A program made the translations under genes and the position numbers. From positions 1-51,867 of the forward strand of contig CANRGX010000011.1 of the NCBI GenBank assembly GCA_947630215.1: a stretch of DNA of 51,867 bases. The letters run 5' to 3'. The notes under the pieces are model-generated. The model did no database searches. It saw nothing but the letters and a program-made list of their open reading frames with translations, and had not been told where the DNA came from. This DNA comes from an uncultured Eisenbergiella sp. GTDB lineage: Bacteria > Bacillota > Clostridia > Lachnospirales > Lachnospiraceae. Below are positions 25,738-34,663 of the stretch, in pieces; the stretch's first letter is position 1, and the number at the start of each line of letters is the position of its first letter.

Positions 25738-27404
25738 GTTTCTTTATCCCTTTCTTTTCCTGTCAGATGACCCGCACAGAGCGTGCCGTCCGCTGTTCTT
25801 TCTGTATCAAACGGCGCGTAAAGAGCCGCGATGGCCTCCGCCACCCGCATGCCGTCCATGGCCGCGGAAGTGATTCCGCCGGCATATCCGGCGCCCTCGC
25901 CGCAGGGATACAGCCCCCGCACACAGGACTGGAGCGTCTCGTCCCGACAGATGCGCACGGGAGATGAGGTGCGGCTTTCTATGCCTGACACAAGCGCGTT
26001 TGCATCGTCAAAACCGGGAAGGATCCGGCCAAACTGCTCCATTCCCTCCTCAAAGGCCTCCTTTAAGGCAGAGGGCAAAAGGGAAGCGGTGTCCGCCCAG
26101 GCCCAGCTGCCTTTTATGCAGGGCGAAAAGCTGTCCGGAATCAGGCCGCCGGAAGCCCTTTGTGAAAACGAGCCGTAGCGCTGCACGGGCACCCTGCCGT
26201 TGGCCAGCGTCCAGGCCTGTTCCTCCAGTCTCTGCTGAAATGCCACACCGGCCAGAGGGCCGCTGCCGCCATAATCTTCCGGCGTAACGGATACGATGAT
26301 GGCACTGTTGGCATTGGCGCCATCCCTGGCGCTGTAGCTCATGCCGTTGATTGCCAGACGGCCGGGCTGGGTGGAAGCGTTCACCACATAGCCGCCGGGA
26401 CACATACAGAAGGAATAGACCCCTCTGCCGCTTTTCGTCCTGGCCGTGACCTTATAGGGCGCGGGGCCAAGTCCTGCCGGATCCGGATCCCCATACAGAT
26501 CCCGGTTGATCAGACTCTGCGGATGCTCCACTCTCAGCCCCACGGCAAAGGCCTTGGCCTCCATGGGAATGCCGGCCTGCTCCAGCCAGGAAAACGTATC
26601 CCGGGCGCTGTGTCCGGTGGCCAGAACCGCTACGGATGTCTCCAACAGGCTCCCGTCCGCCAGATAAACGCCCTGTACGCGCCCGTCCCGGACCGCCAGC
26701 CCGTCCACGCGGCTCTGAAACCGCACCTGCCCGCCCCATGCCAGAATCTGACGGCGCATATTCCGGATGACTTTGACCAGCACATCGGTGCCGATATGGG
26801 GCTTTGCTTCGTAAAGGATTTCCGGCTGCGCGCCGTGTTCCACAAAGGTCTGCAGGACAAAGCGCCCTCTCCCGTCCCTGTCCTTGATCAGGGTGTTGAG
26901 CTTGCCGTCGGAAAAGGTGCCGGCACCCCCTTCCCCAAAAGAAACATTGGACTCTGTATCCAGCCTTCCCGTTTCCCAGAAGGCCCTCACGTCCCCGGTA
27001 CGTGCATCCACGTCCCGGCCCCGCTCCAGCACAATGGGCCGGTATCCGTGCGCCGCCAGCAGATACCCGCTAAAAAGGCCGGCGGGCCCGCTTCCGATCA
27101 CCACCGGCGGGCAGGCCAGTTTTCCACTTCCCGACACACAAAAGCGGTAGGGCTTATCCTCAGCCAGAAAAACATCCCTGCTTCTGCAGCGCTTCAGACA
27201 GGCCGTCTCCCGGATGCCCTTTACCTTTACATCCACCGTATAGGAAAGGAAAATGTCCGGTTTCTTCCTGGCGTCTATGGACTGTCTCACAATATGGATT
27301 TCTTCAATCTGATCCCGCTCCAGACGCAGGATTTTTTGCGCCCGCCCGTAAAGAGCCTGCGCGTCGTGCCCTGCCGGCAGCTTCAGCTGTTGTATCCGGA
27401 TCAT
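25734..27404 (-). CDS. FAD-dependent dehydrogenase, COG2509 type, function unknown
   Basis: A 556-residue flavoprotein. Residues 1-90 form the small N-terminal domain usual in this group; the FAD-binding GSGPAGLFSGYLLA starts near residue 107, followed by FGEGGAGTFSDGKLNT, CPGGYVV, and a C-terminal YPCGEGAGYAGGITSAAMDG that closes the FAD site. This matches the widespread but uncharacterised FAD-dependent dehydrogenases of COG2509. I start at the ATG at 27404, preceded by GTGGAG and overlapping the upstream flavoprotein stop by 4 nt. The coupling with a second flavoprotein suggests a shared pathway, not yet known. Confidence 0.88.
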   Translation of the reverse strand: MIRIQQLKLPAGHDAQALYGRAQKILRLERDQIEEIHIVRQSIDARKKPDIFLSYTVDVKVKGIRETACLKRCRSRDVFLAEDKPYRFCVSGSGKLACPPVVIGSGPAGLFSGYLLAAHGYRPIVLERGRDVDARTGDVRAFWETGRLDTESNVSFGEGGAGTFSDGKLNTLIKDRDGRGRFVLQTFVEHGAQPEILYEAKPHIGTDVLVKVIRNMRRQILAWGGQVRFQSRVDGLAVRDGRVQGVYLADGSLLETSVAVLATGHSARDTFSWLEQAGIPMEAKAFAVGLRVEHPQSLINRDLYGDPDPAGLGPAPYKVTARTKSGRGVYSFCMCPGGYVVNASTQPGRLAINGMSYSARDGANANSAIIVSVTPEDYGGSGPLAGVAFQQRLEEQAWTLANGRVPVQRYGSFSQRASGGLIPDSFSPCIKGSWAWADTASLLPSALKEAFEEGMEQFGRILPGFDDANALVSGIESRTSSPVRICRDETLQSCVRGLYPCGEGAGYAGGITSAAMDGMRVAEAIAALYAPFDTERTADGTLCAGHLTGKERDKET

Positions 27405-28645
27405 GGTTTCTCCACTTTTTCGTCGGATTTTGCCGCGGACAGCCCGGCCAGATAGCCGCTGGTCCACGCCCACTGCAGGTTGTAGCCGCCGCATCTGCCG
27501 TCCACGTCCAGCATTTCTCCGCAAAAATAAAGGCCCCTGCGTCTTTTGGCGCACAGCGTATCGTCCACTTCATCCAGACTGACGCCTCCCATGCTCACCT
27601 GGGACTGGGACAGGGGATTCGTCTGCATCACTTTGGTTTCAAACCGGCGCGCCTTTTCATAAAAACGCTGAAACCGCTCCCGCTCCCGCAGCGTCACGAT
27701 CTCCTCTGCCTGGATATGGCAAAGGCGGAGCAAAAACAGCGCCACCTTTTTGGGCAGCATACCGCAGCCCAGTTCTCCGGCCGTTTTCCCCCGGCAGGCC
27801 AGAAACTGTCTGTCAAACAGCGCCCTGCCTACCTCGCCGTCATATTCCGGCAGAAAATCCAGCGAAGCCGTCACGGTGCCGCCGGCGTCCAGCGTCTCTG
27901 CGGCAAACCGGCTCAGCTGAAAGACCGGAATGCCGGAGATCCCGTATTCGGTCAGCTGCACTTCCCCTATCTCTGTATAAACGCGCCCCCGCTTCTGTCC
28001 TGCCAAAGAAAGCGTGACGCGCGCCTGACAGCGCACCCCGGCCAGCCCTTTCCAAAAACCGCCTTCACAGCGCAGGGCCGTCAGTGCCGGCAGGGGCGGA
28101 TACCATTGGATCCCCAGTTCTCCGGCCAGTGCAAGCCCCATTTGGGCATGTTCCCCGGTCAGTCCCGCATCGCTGCCGCAGGCCATAATCAGCCGGTCAA
28201 AGCGATAGCTTCCGGCGTCCGTTTCCACACAGAAGGGCCCCTGCGTCCCGATATGTAACACCCGGCAGCCACAGATTGCGCGCACAGGAAGGCGGGAAAG
28301 CTCTCCCAGCAGAAAATCCAGCACGGCGGCCGCCTGCAGGCTGCGCGGATACAGATAACCATCCCGATCCGTCAGCAAAAGCCCCCGGGACTCAAAAAAA
28401 TCGATGGTCTGGGACACGCCAAAGCGCGCAAAAAAGCCGGGCAGCCTGTCCGGCCTATGGCTCCGGTAGTCCCGTAACGGATCAAAGTCCAGATTGGAAA
28501 GGTTGCACCTGCCGTTTCCCGTGGCCAGGATTTTTTTTCCGACCCGGTCCCTGCATTCCAATATCGTCACCTCTGCGCCGCATCCGGCCGCTGCGATGGC
28601 CGCCGTCAGTCCCGACGCGCCGCCGCCGATGATCCCGATCTGCAT
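27401..28645 (-). CDS. HI0933/BaiN-like NAD(P)/FAD-dependent oxidoreductase
   Basis: A 414-residue flavoprotein of the HI0933-like family (COG2081), which includes BaiN and proteins labelled aminoacetone oxidase. The N-terminal GIIGGGASGLTAAIAAA is the FAD dinucleotide motif; ILATGNGRCNLSN follows at about 55-67, and the C-terminal VDGRCGGYNLQWAWTSG closes the flavin site. The substrate cannot be inferred: the bile-acid role of BaiN applies to one branch only. The ATG at 28645 is preceded by AAAGGAGG. It lies 54 nt after the BofC-like gene and is translationally coupled to the next flavoprotein. Confidence 0.9.
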   Translation of the reverse strand: MQIGIIGGGASGLTAAIAAAGCGAEVTILECRDRVGKKILATGNGRCNLSNLDFDPLRDYRSHRPDRLPGFFARFGVSQTIDFFESRGLLLTDRDGYLYPRSLQAAAVLDFLLGELSRLPVRAICGCRVLHIGTQGPFCVETDAGSYRFDRLIMACGSDAGLTGEHAQMGLALAGELGIQWYPPLPALTALRCEGGFWKGLAGVRCQARVTLSLAGQKRGRVYTEIGEVQLTEYGISGIPVFQLSRFAAETLDAGGTVTASLDFLPEYDGEVGRALFDRQFLACRGKTAGELGCGMLPKKVALFLLRLCHIQAEEIVTLRERERFQRFYEKARRFETKVMQTNPLSQSQVSMGGVSLDEVDDTLCAKRRRGLYFCGEMLDVDGRCGGYNLQWAWTSGYLAGLSAAKSDEKVEKP

Positions 28646-28699
28646 TTCTGGGGGACCTCCTTTCCCGTCCGGGCAAACACGAACCCATTACCCATGATA

Positions 28700-29320
28700 C
28701 TACGAACTTCCGAAGGAAACAAGGAAATTTTCCAATTCCTCCCGGGATGTAAGCGGCTTTCCATCCAGAATTTCCCGGCGCAGATCCGCCGGCAGCGTCC
28801 TGCCGTCAATGTTGGTCTGCAAATAGACACTGGTTTGATCTCCCTCATAGACCACCACCCGGTTTTCCATCAGTTTCAGATAAAAATCGACATTTTCCGG
28901 CTCCCTGCGATAGCTTTTTTTCAAAACGATCCGTTCCGGAGAAAAAGAAAGCACCTCCAGGGAAAGAAGCCCCGCCCTTCTCTCTTTTAAAGACGGCGCG
29001 TTCACTTCGTCCTGGATACAGTGGACAAACTGCTCCCGATCCATGCCCACATACTTCTCCGGAATCGGTTCCGTCCGCGTTTCTGTCTCCCCGCTGCCCA
29101 GGTCCTGTACGCAAATCTCGAACCGGGTGTCACAGGTCGTTTTCCAGGGGCGTACCGCGGCCGGCGCAGCGTCCCTCTCCGCAGGATGGATGCCGTTCTC
29201 CTCCTGCACGACAGCGTTCCCGGGATAAAAAAACTCCAGATATTTGAGATGTCCGTAATATCCTGCCGCCAACAGCAGGCAGGAATAAAGAAAAAAGCCA
29301 ATCCTTTTTAAGCGGCGCAT
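28700..29320 (-). CDS. BofC-like single-pass membrane protein
   Basis: A 206-residue protein with a basic start and one membrane helix (IGFFLYSCLLLAAGYYG), then an exported region. The C-terminal third (VVVYEGDQTSVYLQTNI, LPADLRREILDG, SREELENFLVSF) resembles the BofC C-terminal domain. In Bacillus, BofC is made in the forespore and restrains SpoIVB, linking it to sigma-K activation; whether this protein does so is inference. I chose the ATG at 29320, with GAGGGG 8 nt before it, over an in-frame TTG at 29335. It is flanked by a SpoVB-like flippase and a flavoprotein. Confidence 0.6.
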   Translation of the reverse strand: MRRLKRIGFFLYSCLLLAAGYYGHLKYLEFFYPGNAVVQEENGIHPAERDAAPAAVRPWKTTCDTRFEICVQDLGSGETETRTEPIPEKYVGMDREQFVHCIQDEVNAPSLKERRAGLLSLEVLSFSPERIVLKKSYRREPENVDFYLKLMENRVVVYEGDQTSVYLQTNIDGRTLPADLRREILDGKPLTSREELENFLVSFGSS

Positions 29321-29375
29321 AACCTCACCCCTCAAAAAGTATCAGCCTGTTCCTCAAAACTTATTCATCCGGCCT

Positions 29376-31025
29376 TTATCTCATGAGCCGCATCGTCCGG
29401 GCCAGCGCAAGCAGAAGCTCCCCGCCCGGAAATGACTCCAGTTCCCGCCGGGTTGCGCCCCGCAGCGCCACCGCCGCCGCAAAATAGGCCAAAAAGCCAA
29501 CCACCGCACTGACCGCCACATTCACGCCCGCAGGCGCTTTTGCCAGAAGCAGGCGGCCGCACAGCGCACAGACTACGGCCATCACAGCGCCGCTCACAAC
29601 CGGAGCCAGCAGCACCCGGATCCAGTCGATTCGGATACGTCCCTGCCGGGACACCAGAAAGCCGAAAATCAGACAGAGCAGCAAGGACAACACAAGCACC
29701 GCACACGCCACGCCGTACAGTCCCATCTGCAATGTGCCCAGCAAGACCTTCAGAACGGCAAGATACAGGACAAAACCGGCGGCAAACCCCACAAAGAGCC
29801 CCAGCAGCAGATCCATGCCCACCAGCACGGCTCCCCAGACAGCGGCAATTCCAAACAGCACAAGACCGACGCCTCCCAGACGCAGAATTCCGGTCAGTTC
29901 TTCCGCCTGTCCTCCCGGCAAAACAGCCTGCAGCAGCGGTTCCGCCATAATCAGGGAAAAGACGGCAAAGGGCATGGACAAAAGCGTGACACACCGCAGG
30001 GAAAGCATACAGCGCTCCCGGAACTTCTTCTGGTTACGCTGGGCAAACCCCACTCTCAGCCCAGGGAGCATATGCGCGCAGAAAGAAAGCAGCAAAAGGC
30101 CCGGCAGCGCCAGCAGCGGCCGCACGCTGCCCACATAGCTGCCCCAGGAAAGCAGGGCCGCACCCGAAGCGTCCTCTCCGGCAGCACCAAAATAGAAGAT
30201 CGACTGCATCAGACCGATCAGGCAGAAAAACAACAGGACAAGCACCGTTGAAAAGGACTGATCCAAAAGGGAGACCAGGATCTGTCCGGCCCCTTCCCTG
30301 CCGTCCGGCTGGGAAAACTCCGCCCGGCTGCGGCGCACCGTCCGGGAAACAATCCAGACGGTCAGTGCCAGGAGCGTACTCACTCCTGCGGCCAGCAAAA
30401 CGGAAGCGCTGGCCCCCATGGCGCCGTAGGCGGGACCGTACTGCGGATTCTGCAAAAGCGCGCCCACCTTTTCCCCGTATCCGGCAAGCGGCCGTGTCAA
30501 CAGCGCCCCTGCCAGAAGCAGCAGCGCAAAAAAGAAGAAACGCAGCAGCGCGGAAGCGGACAGACTGTAAAATCCGTCCAGCCCGGCGCAGATCACCGAA
30601 AAAATCACAAGGAAGAAAAGAGAAGGCAGCAGCAGCCGAAGACACAGAGCGGACAGCGGCAGATGCGAAAGCGCCCGGGTCAGAAAGCCGGATCCGGCAA
30701 ATAGGATCCCGCCAAAGATCAGGCAGGCCAGAATGCCGGCTCCCAGCGCCACCGCCATCACCCGTCCCGCGTCCTTTCCGCGTCCCCGTTCCAGCCTGGC
30801 GGCCATCAGCGACGACACCGCTTCATACAGTCCCAGACACAGCGGAAGCGCCGGCAGCAAAAACCAGTCAAAGGCCGCCGCATAGCAGGCCGCGCCCTCC
30901 GGGCCGTAGATCCTGCCCAGTCCAATCTGTCTGAGGCAGGCAAACAGCGAAAGGAGATAGGCAACGGTGACTGCCGTTCCTTCCGATATCCTGAAGTTTG
31001 TCCTTTTTTTCTTCTGTCCTTTCAC
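29376..31025 (-). CDS. SpoVB/MATE-like polysaccharide flippase
   Basis: A 549-residue polytopic protein with about 14 membrane helices, of the MVF/MATE polysaccharide-transporter superfamily that includes SpoVB and MurJ-type lipid II flippases. The N-terminal GTAVTVAYLLSLFACLRQIGLGRIYG helix (given as two parts: GTAVTVAYLLSL and LRQIGLGRIYGPE) and PLCLGLYEAVSSLMAARLERGRG match the SpoVB-like pattern, with Arg-rich cytoplasmic loops. Family proteins move lipid-linked sugars across the membrane; the exact cargo is unknown. Its start overlaps ybeY by 4 nt. A sporulation role is suggested by the neighbours yqfC, yqfD and the BofC-like gene, but is not proven. Confidence 0.82.
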   Translation of the reverse strand: MKGQKKKRTNFRISEGTAVTVAYLLSLFACLRQIGLGRIYGPEGAACYAAAFDWFLLPALPLCLGLYEAVSSLMAARLERGRGKDAGRVMAVALGAGILACLIFGGILFAGSGFLTRALSHLPLSALCLRLLLPSLFFLVIFSVICAGLDGFYSLSASALLRFFFFALLLLAGALLTRPLAGYGEKVGALLQNPQYGPAYGAMGASASVLLAAGVSTLLALTVWIVSRTVRRSRAEFSQPDGREGAGQILVSLLDQSFSTVLVLLFFCLIGLMQSIFYFGAAGEDASGAALLSWGSYVGSVRPLLALPGLLLLSFCAHMLPGLRVGFAQRNQKKFRERCMLSLRCVTLLSMPFAVFSLIMAEPLLQAVLPGGQAEELTGILRLGGVGLVLFGIAAVWGAVLVGMDLLLGLFVGFAAGFVLYLAVLKVLLGTLQMGLYGVACAVLVLSLLLCLIFGFLVSRQGRIRIDWIRVLLAPVVSGAVMAVVCALCGRLLLAKAPAGVNVAVSAVVGFLAYFAAAVALRGATRRELESFPGGELLLALARTMRLMR

Positions 31026-31549
31026 GTTTCCCGCTCCCCTGTCTGCCCTTTCTCCCGGGTAATTCCCAGGGCCGTCAGAATGCGCTCCTGTTTTTCCTCC
31101 ATTCGGGCGGCTTCCTGTTGTGTCTCATGGTCATAGCCGCACAGATGAAACATACTGTGGGCCGTCAGAAACGCAAACTCCCGCCGCACGGAATGGCCGT
31201 ACTTTTCCGCCTGTTCAAAGACCCTCGGCGCGGACAGGACGATATCTCCCAGAATCAGTTCGCCCGTGTCCGGATCGAAGTAGTCTGCGGCGCTTTCCTC
31301 CACAACGGAAAAATCCGCCTCCCGCTCAAAGGAGATGCCCGGAAAGCTGAGCACGTCCGTTTCTGCGTCAATCCCCCGGTATCTGCGGTTATAACTGCGG
31401 ATACCCTCGCCATCCGTCACCAGCATGTTCACCTGTGTCTCATAGGGACAGTTCTCCAGATCCAAAACCGCCAAAACCACCTGTTCTGCCAGCTCCTGCG
31501 CCGGAAACGGAAAGACATATTCCGTCTCGTTCTCCAGATAAACCGTCAT
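31022..31549 (-). CDS. ybeY: YbeY, rRNA maturation endoribonuclease
   Basis: A 175-residue zinc-dependent RNase that takes part in 16S rRNA 3'-end maturation and ribosome quality control. The metal motif reads AHSMFHLCGYDH, giving H131, H135 and H141; the first residue after the first His is Ser where Gly is usual. Upstream motifs NRRYRGIDAETDVLSFP and LGDIVLSAPRV are standard. I start at the ATG at 31549, which overlaps the phoH stop by 4 nt; the open frame upstream is phoH in another phase. The phoH-ybeY pair is conserved across Firmicutes. Confidence 0.94.
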   Translation of the reverse strand: MTVYLENETEYVFPFPAQELAEQVVLAVLDLENCPYETQVNMLVTDGEGIRSYNRRYRGIDAETDVLSFPGISFEREADFSVVEESAADYFDPDTGELILGDIVLSAPRVFEQAEKYGHSVRREFAFLTAHSMFHLCGYDHETQQEAARMEEKQERILTALGITREKGQTGERET

Positions 31550-32589
31550 CTTTTGTCTCCCTGCTTCGGGGCAGTCCTGCCCTTTTTCTCCCGCTTTGCC
31601 GCGCGTCCCTGCCGGTACGCTTCCTTCGCTTCGTAAGTCTCGTACGCCTGCACAATCTTCTGCACCAGCGGATGTCGGACCACATCGCGGCTGGTCAGGC
31701 TGCAAAAGGCGATGTCCTCTATGCCGGAAAGCACCCGGACGGCCACATCCAGACCGGAAACCGTCCCGGGGGCCAAATCCTTCTGGGAAGCGTCTCCCGT
31801 CACCACCACTTTGGAGCCGAATCCGATCCGGGTCAAAAACATTTTCATCTGGGCCGGCGTGGTGTTCTGCGCCTCGTCCAGGATAATATAAGCATTGTCC
31901 AGCGTCCGCCCGCGCATATAGGCCAGCGGCGCCACTTCGATCAGTCCCTTTTCCATATTCCGGGAAAAGCTCTCCGCTCCCATGATCTGATAGAGCGCGT
32001 CATAAAGAGGGCGCAGATAGGGATCCACCTTGCTCTGCAGATCGCCGGGCAAAAATCCCAGCTTCTCCCCCGCTTCTATGGCGGGGCGCGTCAGAATGAT
32101 GCGCTCCACCTCGTTATTCTTAAAAGCCGTGATCGCCATGGCCATGGCCAGATAGGTTTTCCCCGTGCCGGCCGGGCCCAGGCCGAAGACAATCATCTTG
32201 TCCCGTATGGCGTCCACGTATGCCTTCTGCCCCAATGTCTTTGGCTTCACAGGCTTGCCGCCTGCCGTGTGGCAGATCATGTCTTCCTCGATCTCCAACA
32301 GCGCGCTGTGATTATCTTCCATGCTCATCGCAATCGCATAATCCACGTTCTGTTCCTGAATCTGGTTCCCTCTCCTGGAGATTTCATACAGCTGCCGCAG
32401 GACGCCCAGCGCCCTGTCCACCTGCGCCTGCCCTCCGGCCACCCGGATCGCGCCGTCGCGATCCACAATACTCACGCCAAAGGAGCGCTCCAGTTTTTTT
32501 AAATGACTGTCAAATTCTCCGAACAGATTGCGGATATGGACAGCCTCCATTTCCAGTATTTCTTCTTTAAACGCAGTCGTTTGCCCCAT
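31546..32589 (-). CDS. phoH: PhoH family P-loop ATPase
   Basis: A 347-residue protein with an N-terminal KH-like region (about 15-75) and a PhoH ATPase domain: Walker A GLGPAGTGKTYLA (137-148) and Walker B YIILDEAQNTTPAQMK with TGDASQKDL. PhoH proteins bind RNA and ATP and are implicated in RNA processing beside YbeY, encoded next with a 4-nt overlap. The C-terminal 25 residues are strongly basic (KEAYRQGRAAKREKKGR), possibly for RNA contact. It begins immediately after yqfD with no gap. Confidence 0.93.
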   Translation of the reverse strand: MGQTTAFKEEILEMEAVHIRNLFGEFDSHLKKLERSFGVSIVDRDGAIRVAGGQAQVDRALGVLRQLYEISRRGNQIQEQNVDYAIAMSMEDNHSALLEIEEDMICHTAGGKPVKPKTLGQKAYVDAIRDKMIVFGLGPAGTGKTYLAMAMAITAFKNNEVERIILTRPAIEAGEKLGFLPGDLQSKVDPYLRPLYDALYQIMGAESFSRNMEKGLIEVAPLAYMRGRTLDNAYIILDEAQNTTPAQMKMFLTRIGFGSKVVVTGDASQKDLAPGTVSGLDVAVRVLSGIEDIAFCSLTSRDVVRHPLVQKIVQAYETYEAKEAYRQGRAAKREKKGRTAPKQGDKR

Positions 32590-33831
32590 TCATTGCGGCG
32601 CTGCCGCCGTCTCCGTTTCCGGAGGTTTCTCTGCCGCCCGCAGCAGTACTGCCTCCTGATGTGCTTTCAGGGTGCCAGTCAGTACAAGCCCATTCACCCC
32701 TTTTACTATTTTAACATCTTTTTGTATAATGTGTACCCCTTTTTCTTCAAATCGGGCAATTATTTTTTCAAATTTCCCTTCCAGAAGGGAGCGGGCGCTG
32801 TTTTCGTCGTATACCGCGTCCACGGGCAGATACTCCCGGCAGAGAATGCTCCCGGTAAACAGGGGAAGATCGATCTGCCCGAACAGACGCAGGCGGCGCT
32901 CCTGGGTGACCGTATCATATTTCACGTAGCTGCACCGGGTAAAGGGGAACAGCCAGCGTCTGGAAAACAGGGAAAGGAACCGATAGCGCCTTTCCCGGCC
33001 GGTATAATTTTTGTAGGTATAGGAAAAGGGCTGGGAAAGCTGCACCGGCTCCTCAAATTCCAGCACGGCGTCCCCGTCGGCGACCACCGTCTCCCACTGG
33101 CGCACCGTGCCGTCGTCGTTATTGACGGGAACCAGTCCGGAAATCAGCACGTCTCCCTTTTCTACCGTGTCCCCCTGCTTTACCTGTGGCACGCCGGAAC
33201 GGGTGAGAATGCTGGATATTGTTCCGCTTTTTGCCGCCACCAGATCCGCGCCGTCCGCATAGCGCAGCGCCTGCTGTTTGGTTTCCTCCCGGGTGGGCAG
33301 ATCGTTTTCCTTGATCTGCACGGTGAGCCTTGTTCCGGTCAGCTGCATGGAAACCCAGGTGACGCCAGAAAAAGATTCCCGCAGCGCGGCCTCCAGTGTT
33401 TCCAGATCCAGCCCGCTTTTTTTGACGCCGTAATCCACGCCCTGTTCCCGTAAAAAAGCCCGGATCTGATCCTGTGTAATCAGTTCGTTTCCCGTAAACT
33501 CTATGGCCCAGACAAACCGGGACATAAACGCAAGGAAACAAAAGCAGAACACGATCCCGGCCAGAAACATTTTGCGCCGTTTTACGTCCCGCATAAAAAA
33601 AGGCAGCCCGTGCCTTTCCAGGACGGCCACCCTTGTTTTTGTTTTTTTCACAATATCCCGGAGCATGAAAAAATCGGAAAGGCTGATATACATGGTATAA
33701 CAGCCGCCATCGCCCGACAGCCCCCAGAGGATGATTCCCCGGTTGGTGCACAGGTTCATAAACCGTTCGGGGGAATAGCCCCATACCTTAATTTTCAGAT
33801 AACCCTTCAGATACCGGATGACCCCTATCAT
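32590..33831 (-). CDS. yqfD: YqfD sporulation protein
   Basis: A 413-residue member of the YqfD family, sporulation-associated membrane proteins whose biochemical role is unknown. An N-terminal cytoplasmic region (about 1-90, WGYSPERFMNLC, LRDIVKKTKTRVAVLERHGLP) precedes one membrane helix (about 93-112) and a long extracytoplasmic part with KQGDTVEKGDVLISG, reminiscent of biotinyl-lipoyl-like folds. The ATG at 33831 has an ideal GGAGGAAGT before it; the longer frame upstream runs into yqfC. It lies 10 nt after yqfC and abuts phoH, the order seen in Bacillus subtilis. Confidence 0.9.
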   Translation of the reverse strand: MIGVIRYLKGYLKIKVWGYSPERFMNLCTNRGIILWGLSGDGGCYTMYISLSDFFMLRDIVKKTKTRVAVLERHGLPFFMRDVKRRKMFLAGIVFCFCFLAFMSRFVWAIEFTGNELITQDQIRAFLREQGVDYGVKKSGLDLETLEAALRESFSGVTWVSMQLTGTRLTVQIKENDLPTREETKQQALRYADGADLVAAKSGTISSILTRSGVPQVKQGDTVEKGDVLISGLVPVNNDDGTVRQWETVVADGDAVLEFEEPVQLSQPFSYTYKNYTGRERRYRFLSLFSRRWLFPFTRCSYVKYDTVTQERRLRLFGQIDLPLFTGSILCREYLPVDAVYDENSARSLLEGKFEKIIARFEEKGVHIIQKDVKIVKGVNGLVLTGTLKAHQEAVLLRAAEKPPETETAAAPQ

Positions 33832-33841
33832 ACTTCCTCCG

Positions 33842-34150
33842 CTAAAGATAAGTGATTTCGGTAATGATTCCCTCAATTTTCATATCTTCATTGGTATAAT
33901 AGGAAATCTGCAGGCACCGTCCCCGGATGCAAATCCGGCAGGTCTTTGCCTGCAGCATGATACAGCAGTCCGTATACTCCAGAATCCCCCGGTAGTTTTC
34001 CACCAGAATCTGTCCGTTTCCAATCACCGTCAGGATGGCGGCCCCCATCATCATATCCCGGGGGAGCTTGAGGGAATCCGACAGCATCTGCCTTACGGTC
34101 TTCTCCGGCCCGTCCTGCGGCGCCTTTTTCCACTTATTTTTTCTTCCCAT
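33842..34150 (-). CDS. yqfC: YqfC/YabP-family sporulation protein
   Basis: A 102-residue protein of the YabP/YqfC family. Members are small beta-rich proteins produced in the mother cell in Bacillus, and YabP has a role in spore coat or cortex formation. Visible core: LPRDMMMGAAILTVIGNGQILVENYRGILEY (read as LPRDMMMGAAILTV then NGQILVENYRGILEY) and the C-terminal MKIEGIITEI. The N-terminus is basic. There is no signal peptide. It lies 33 nt after rlmH and 10 nt before yqfD, and probably works with YqfD. Confidence 0.9.
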   Translation of the reverse strand: MGRKNKWKKAPQDGPEKTVRQMLSDSLKLPRDMMMGAAILTVIGNGQILVENYRGILEYTDCCIMLQAKTCRICIRGRCLQISYYTNEDMKIEGIITEITYL

Positions 34151-34183
34151 GCTCCATTCTATGAACGGCCCATGGGTTTTATG

Positions 34184-34663
34184 TCACTTGTGATAGGGCT
34201 CCCCCCGCAGGATACGAAATCCCCGGTAAAGCTGCTCCAGCAGGATAATCCGCGCAAGCGAATGGGGAAAGGTCATGTCCGAAAAGCTGATCTGCTCTTT
34301 GGAAAAGCGCAGCACGCTTTCATGCAGTCCCAGGGACCCTCCGATCACAAAAACCACATCGCTCTTTCCGGAAAGGCCCAGCTGTGCGATCTTTTGGGAA
34401 AACGCCACGCTGTCTGATTTTTCTCCCCGGATATCCAGCGCGATACAATAACTGTCCTCCGGCATATGGGCCAGAAGGCGCTGCGCCTCCCGGGCCCGGA
34501 TCTGATCCGCTACAGCCTGCGGGCATCCGTCCGGGGTCTTTTCGTCCGCCACCTCCAGCACGGAAATCCTGCAATACCGGCTAAGCCGCTTCAGATACTC
34601 CGAAGCGGCCTCGCGGTAAAAGTTCTCTTTCAGTTTTCCGACAGCAAGAATTGTAATTTTCAT
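34184..34663 (-). CDS. rlmH: RlmH, 23S rRNA (pseudouridine1915-N3)-methyltransferase
   Basis: A 159-residue SPOUT-class methyltransferase that methylates pseudouridine 1915 in helix 69 of 23S rRNA on assembled ribosomes. Signatures are the N-terminal ITILAVGKLKENFY, the knot segment FVIGGSLGLHESV, FSDMTFPHSLARIILLEQLYR and the C-terminal GEPYHK. Length fits the family exactly. Its start overlaps the zinc-ribbon gene by 4 nt. Confidence 0.96.
   Translation of the reverse strand: MKITILAVGKLKENFYREAASEYLKRLSRYCRISVLEVADEKTPDGCPQAVADQIRAREAQRLLAHMPEDSYCIALDIRGEKSDSVAFSQKIAQLGLSGKSDVVFVIGGSLGLHESVLRFSKEQISFSDMTFPHSLARIILLEQLYRGFRILRGEPYHK

Noticed and set aside
29376-31025. Flippase considered as MurJ
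   Set aside because: Helix number and N-terminal loop fit SpoVB-like proteins better; without alignment MurJ function cannot be claimed.
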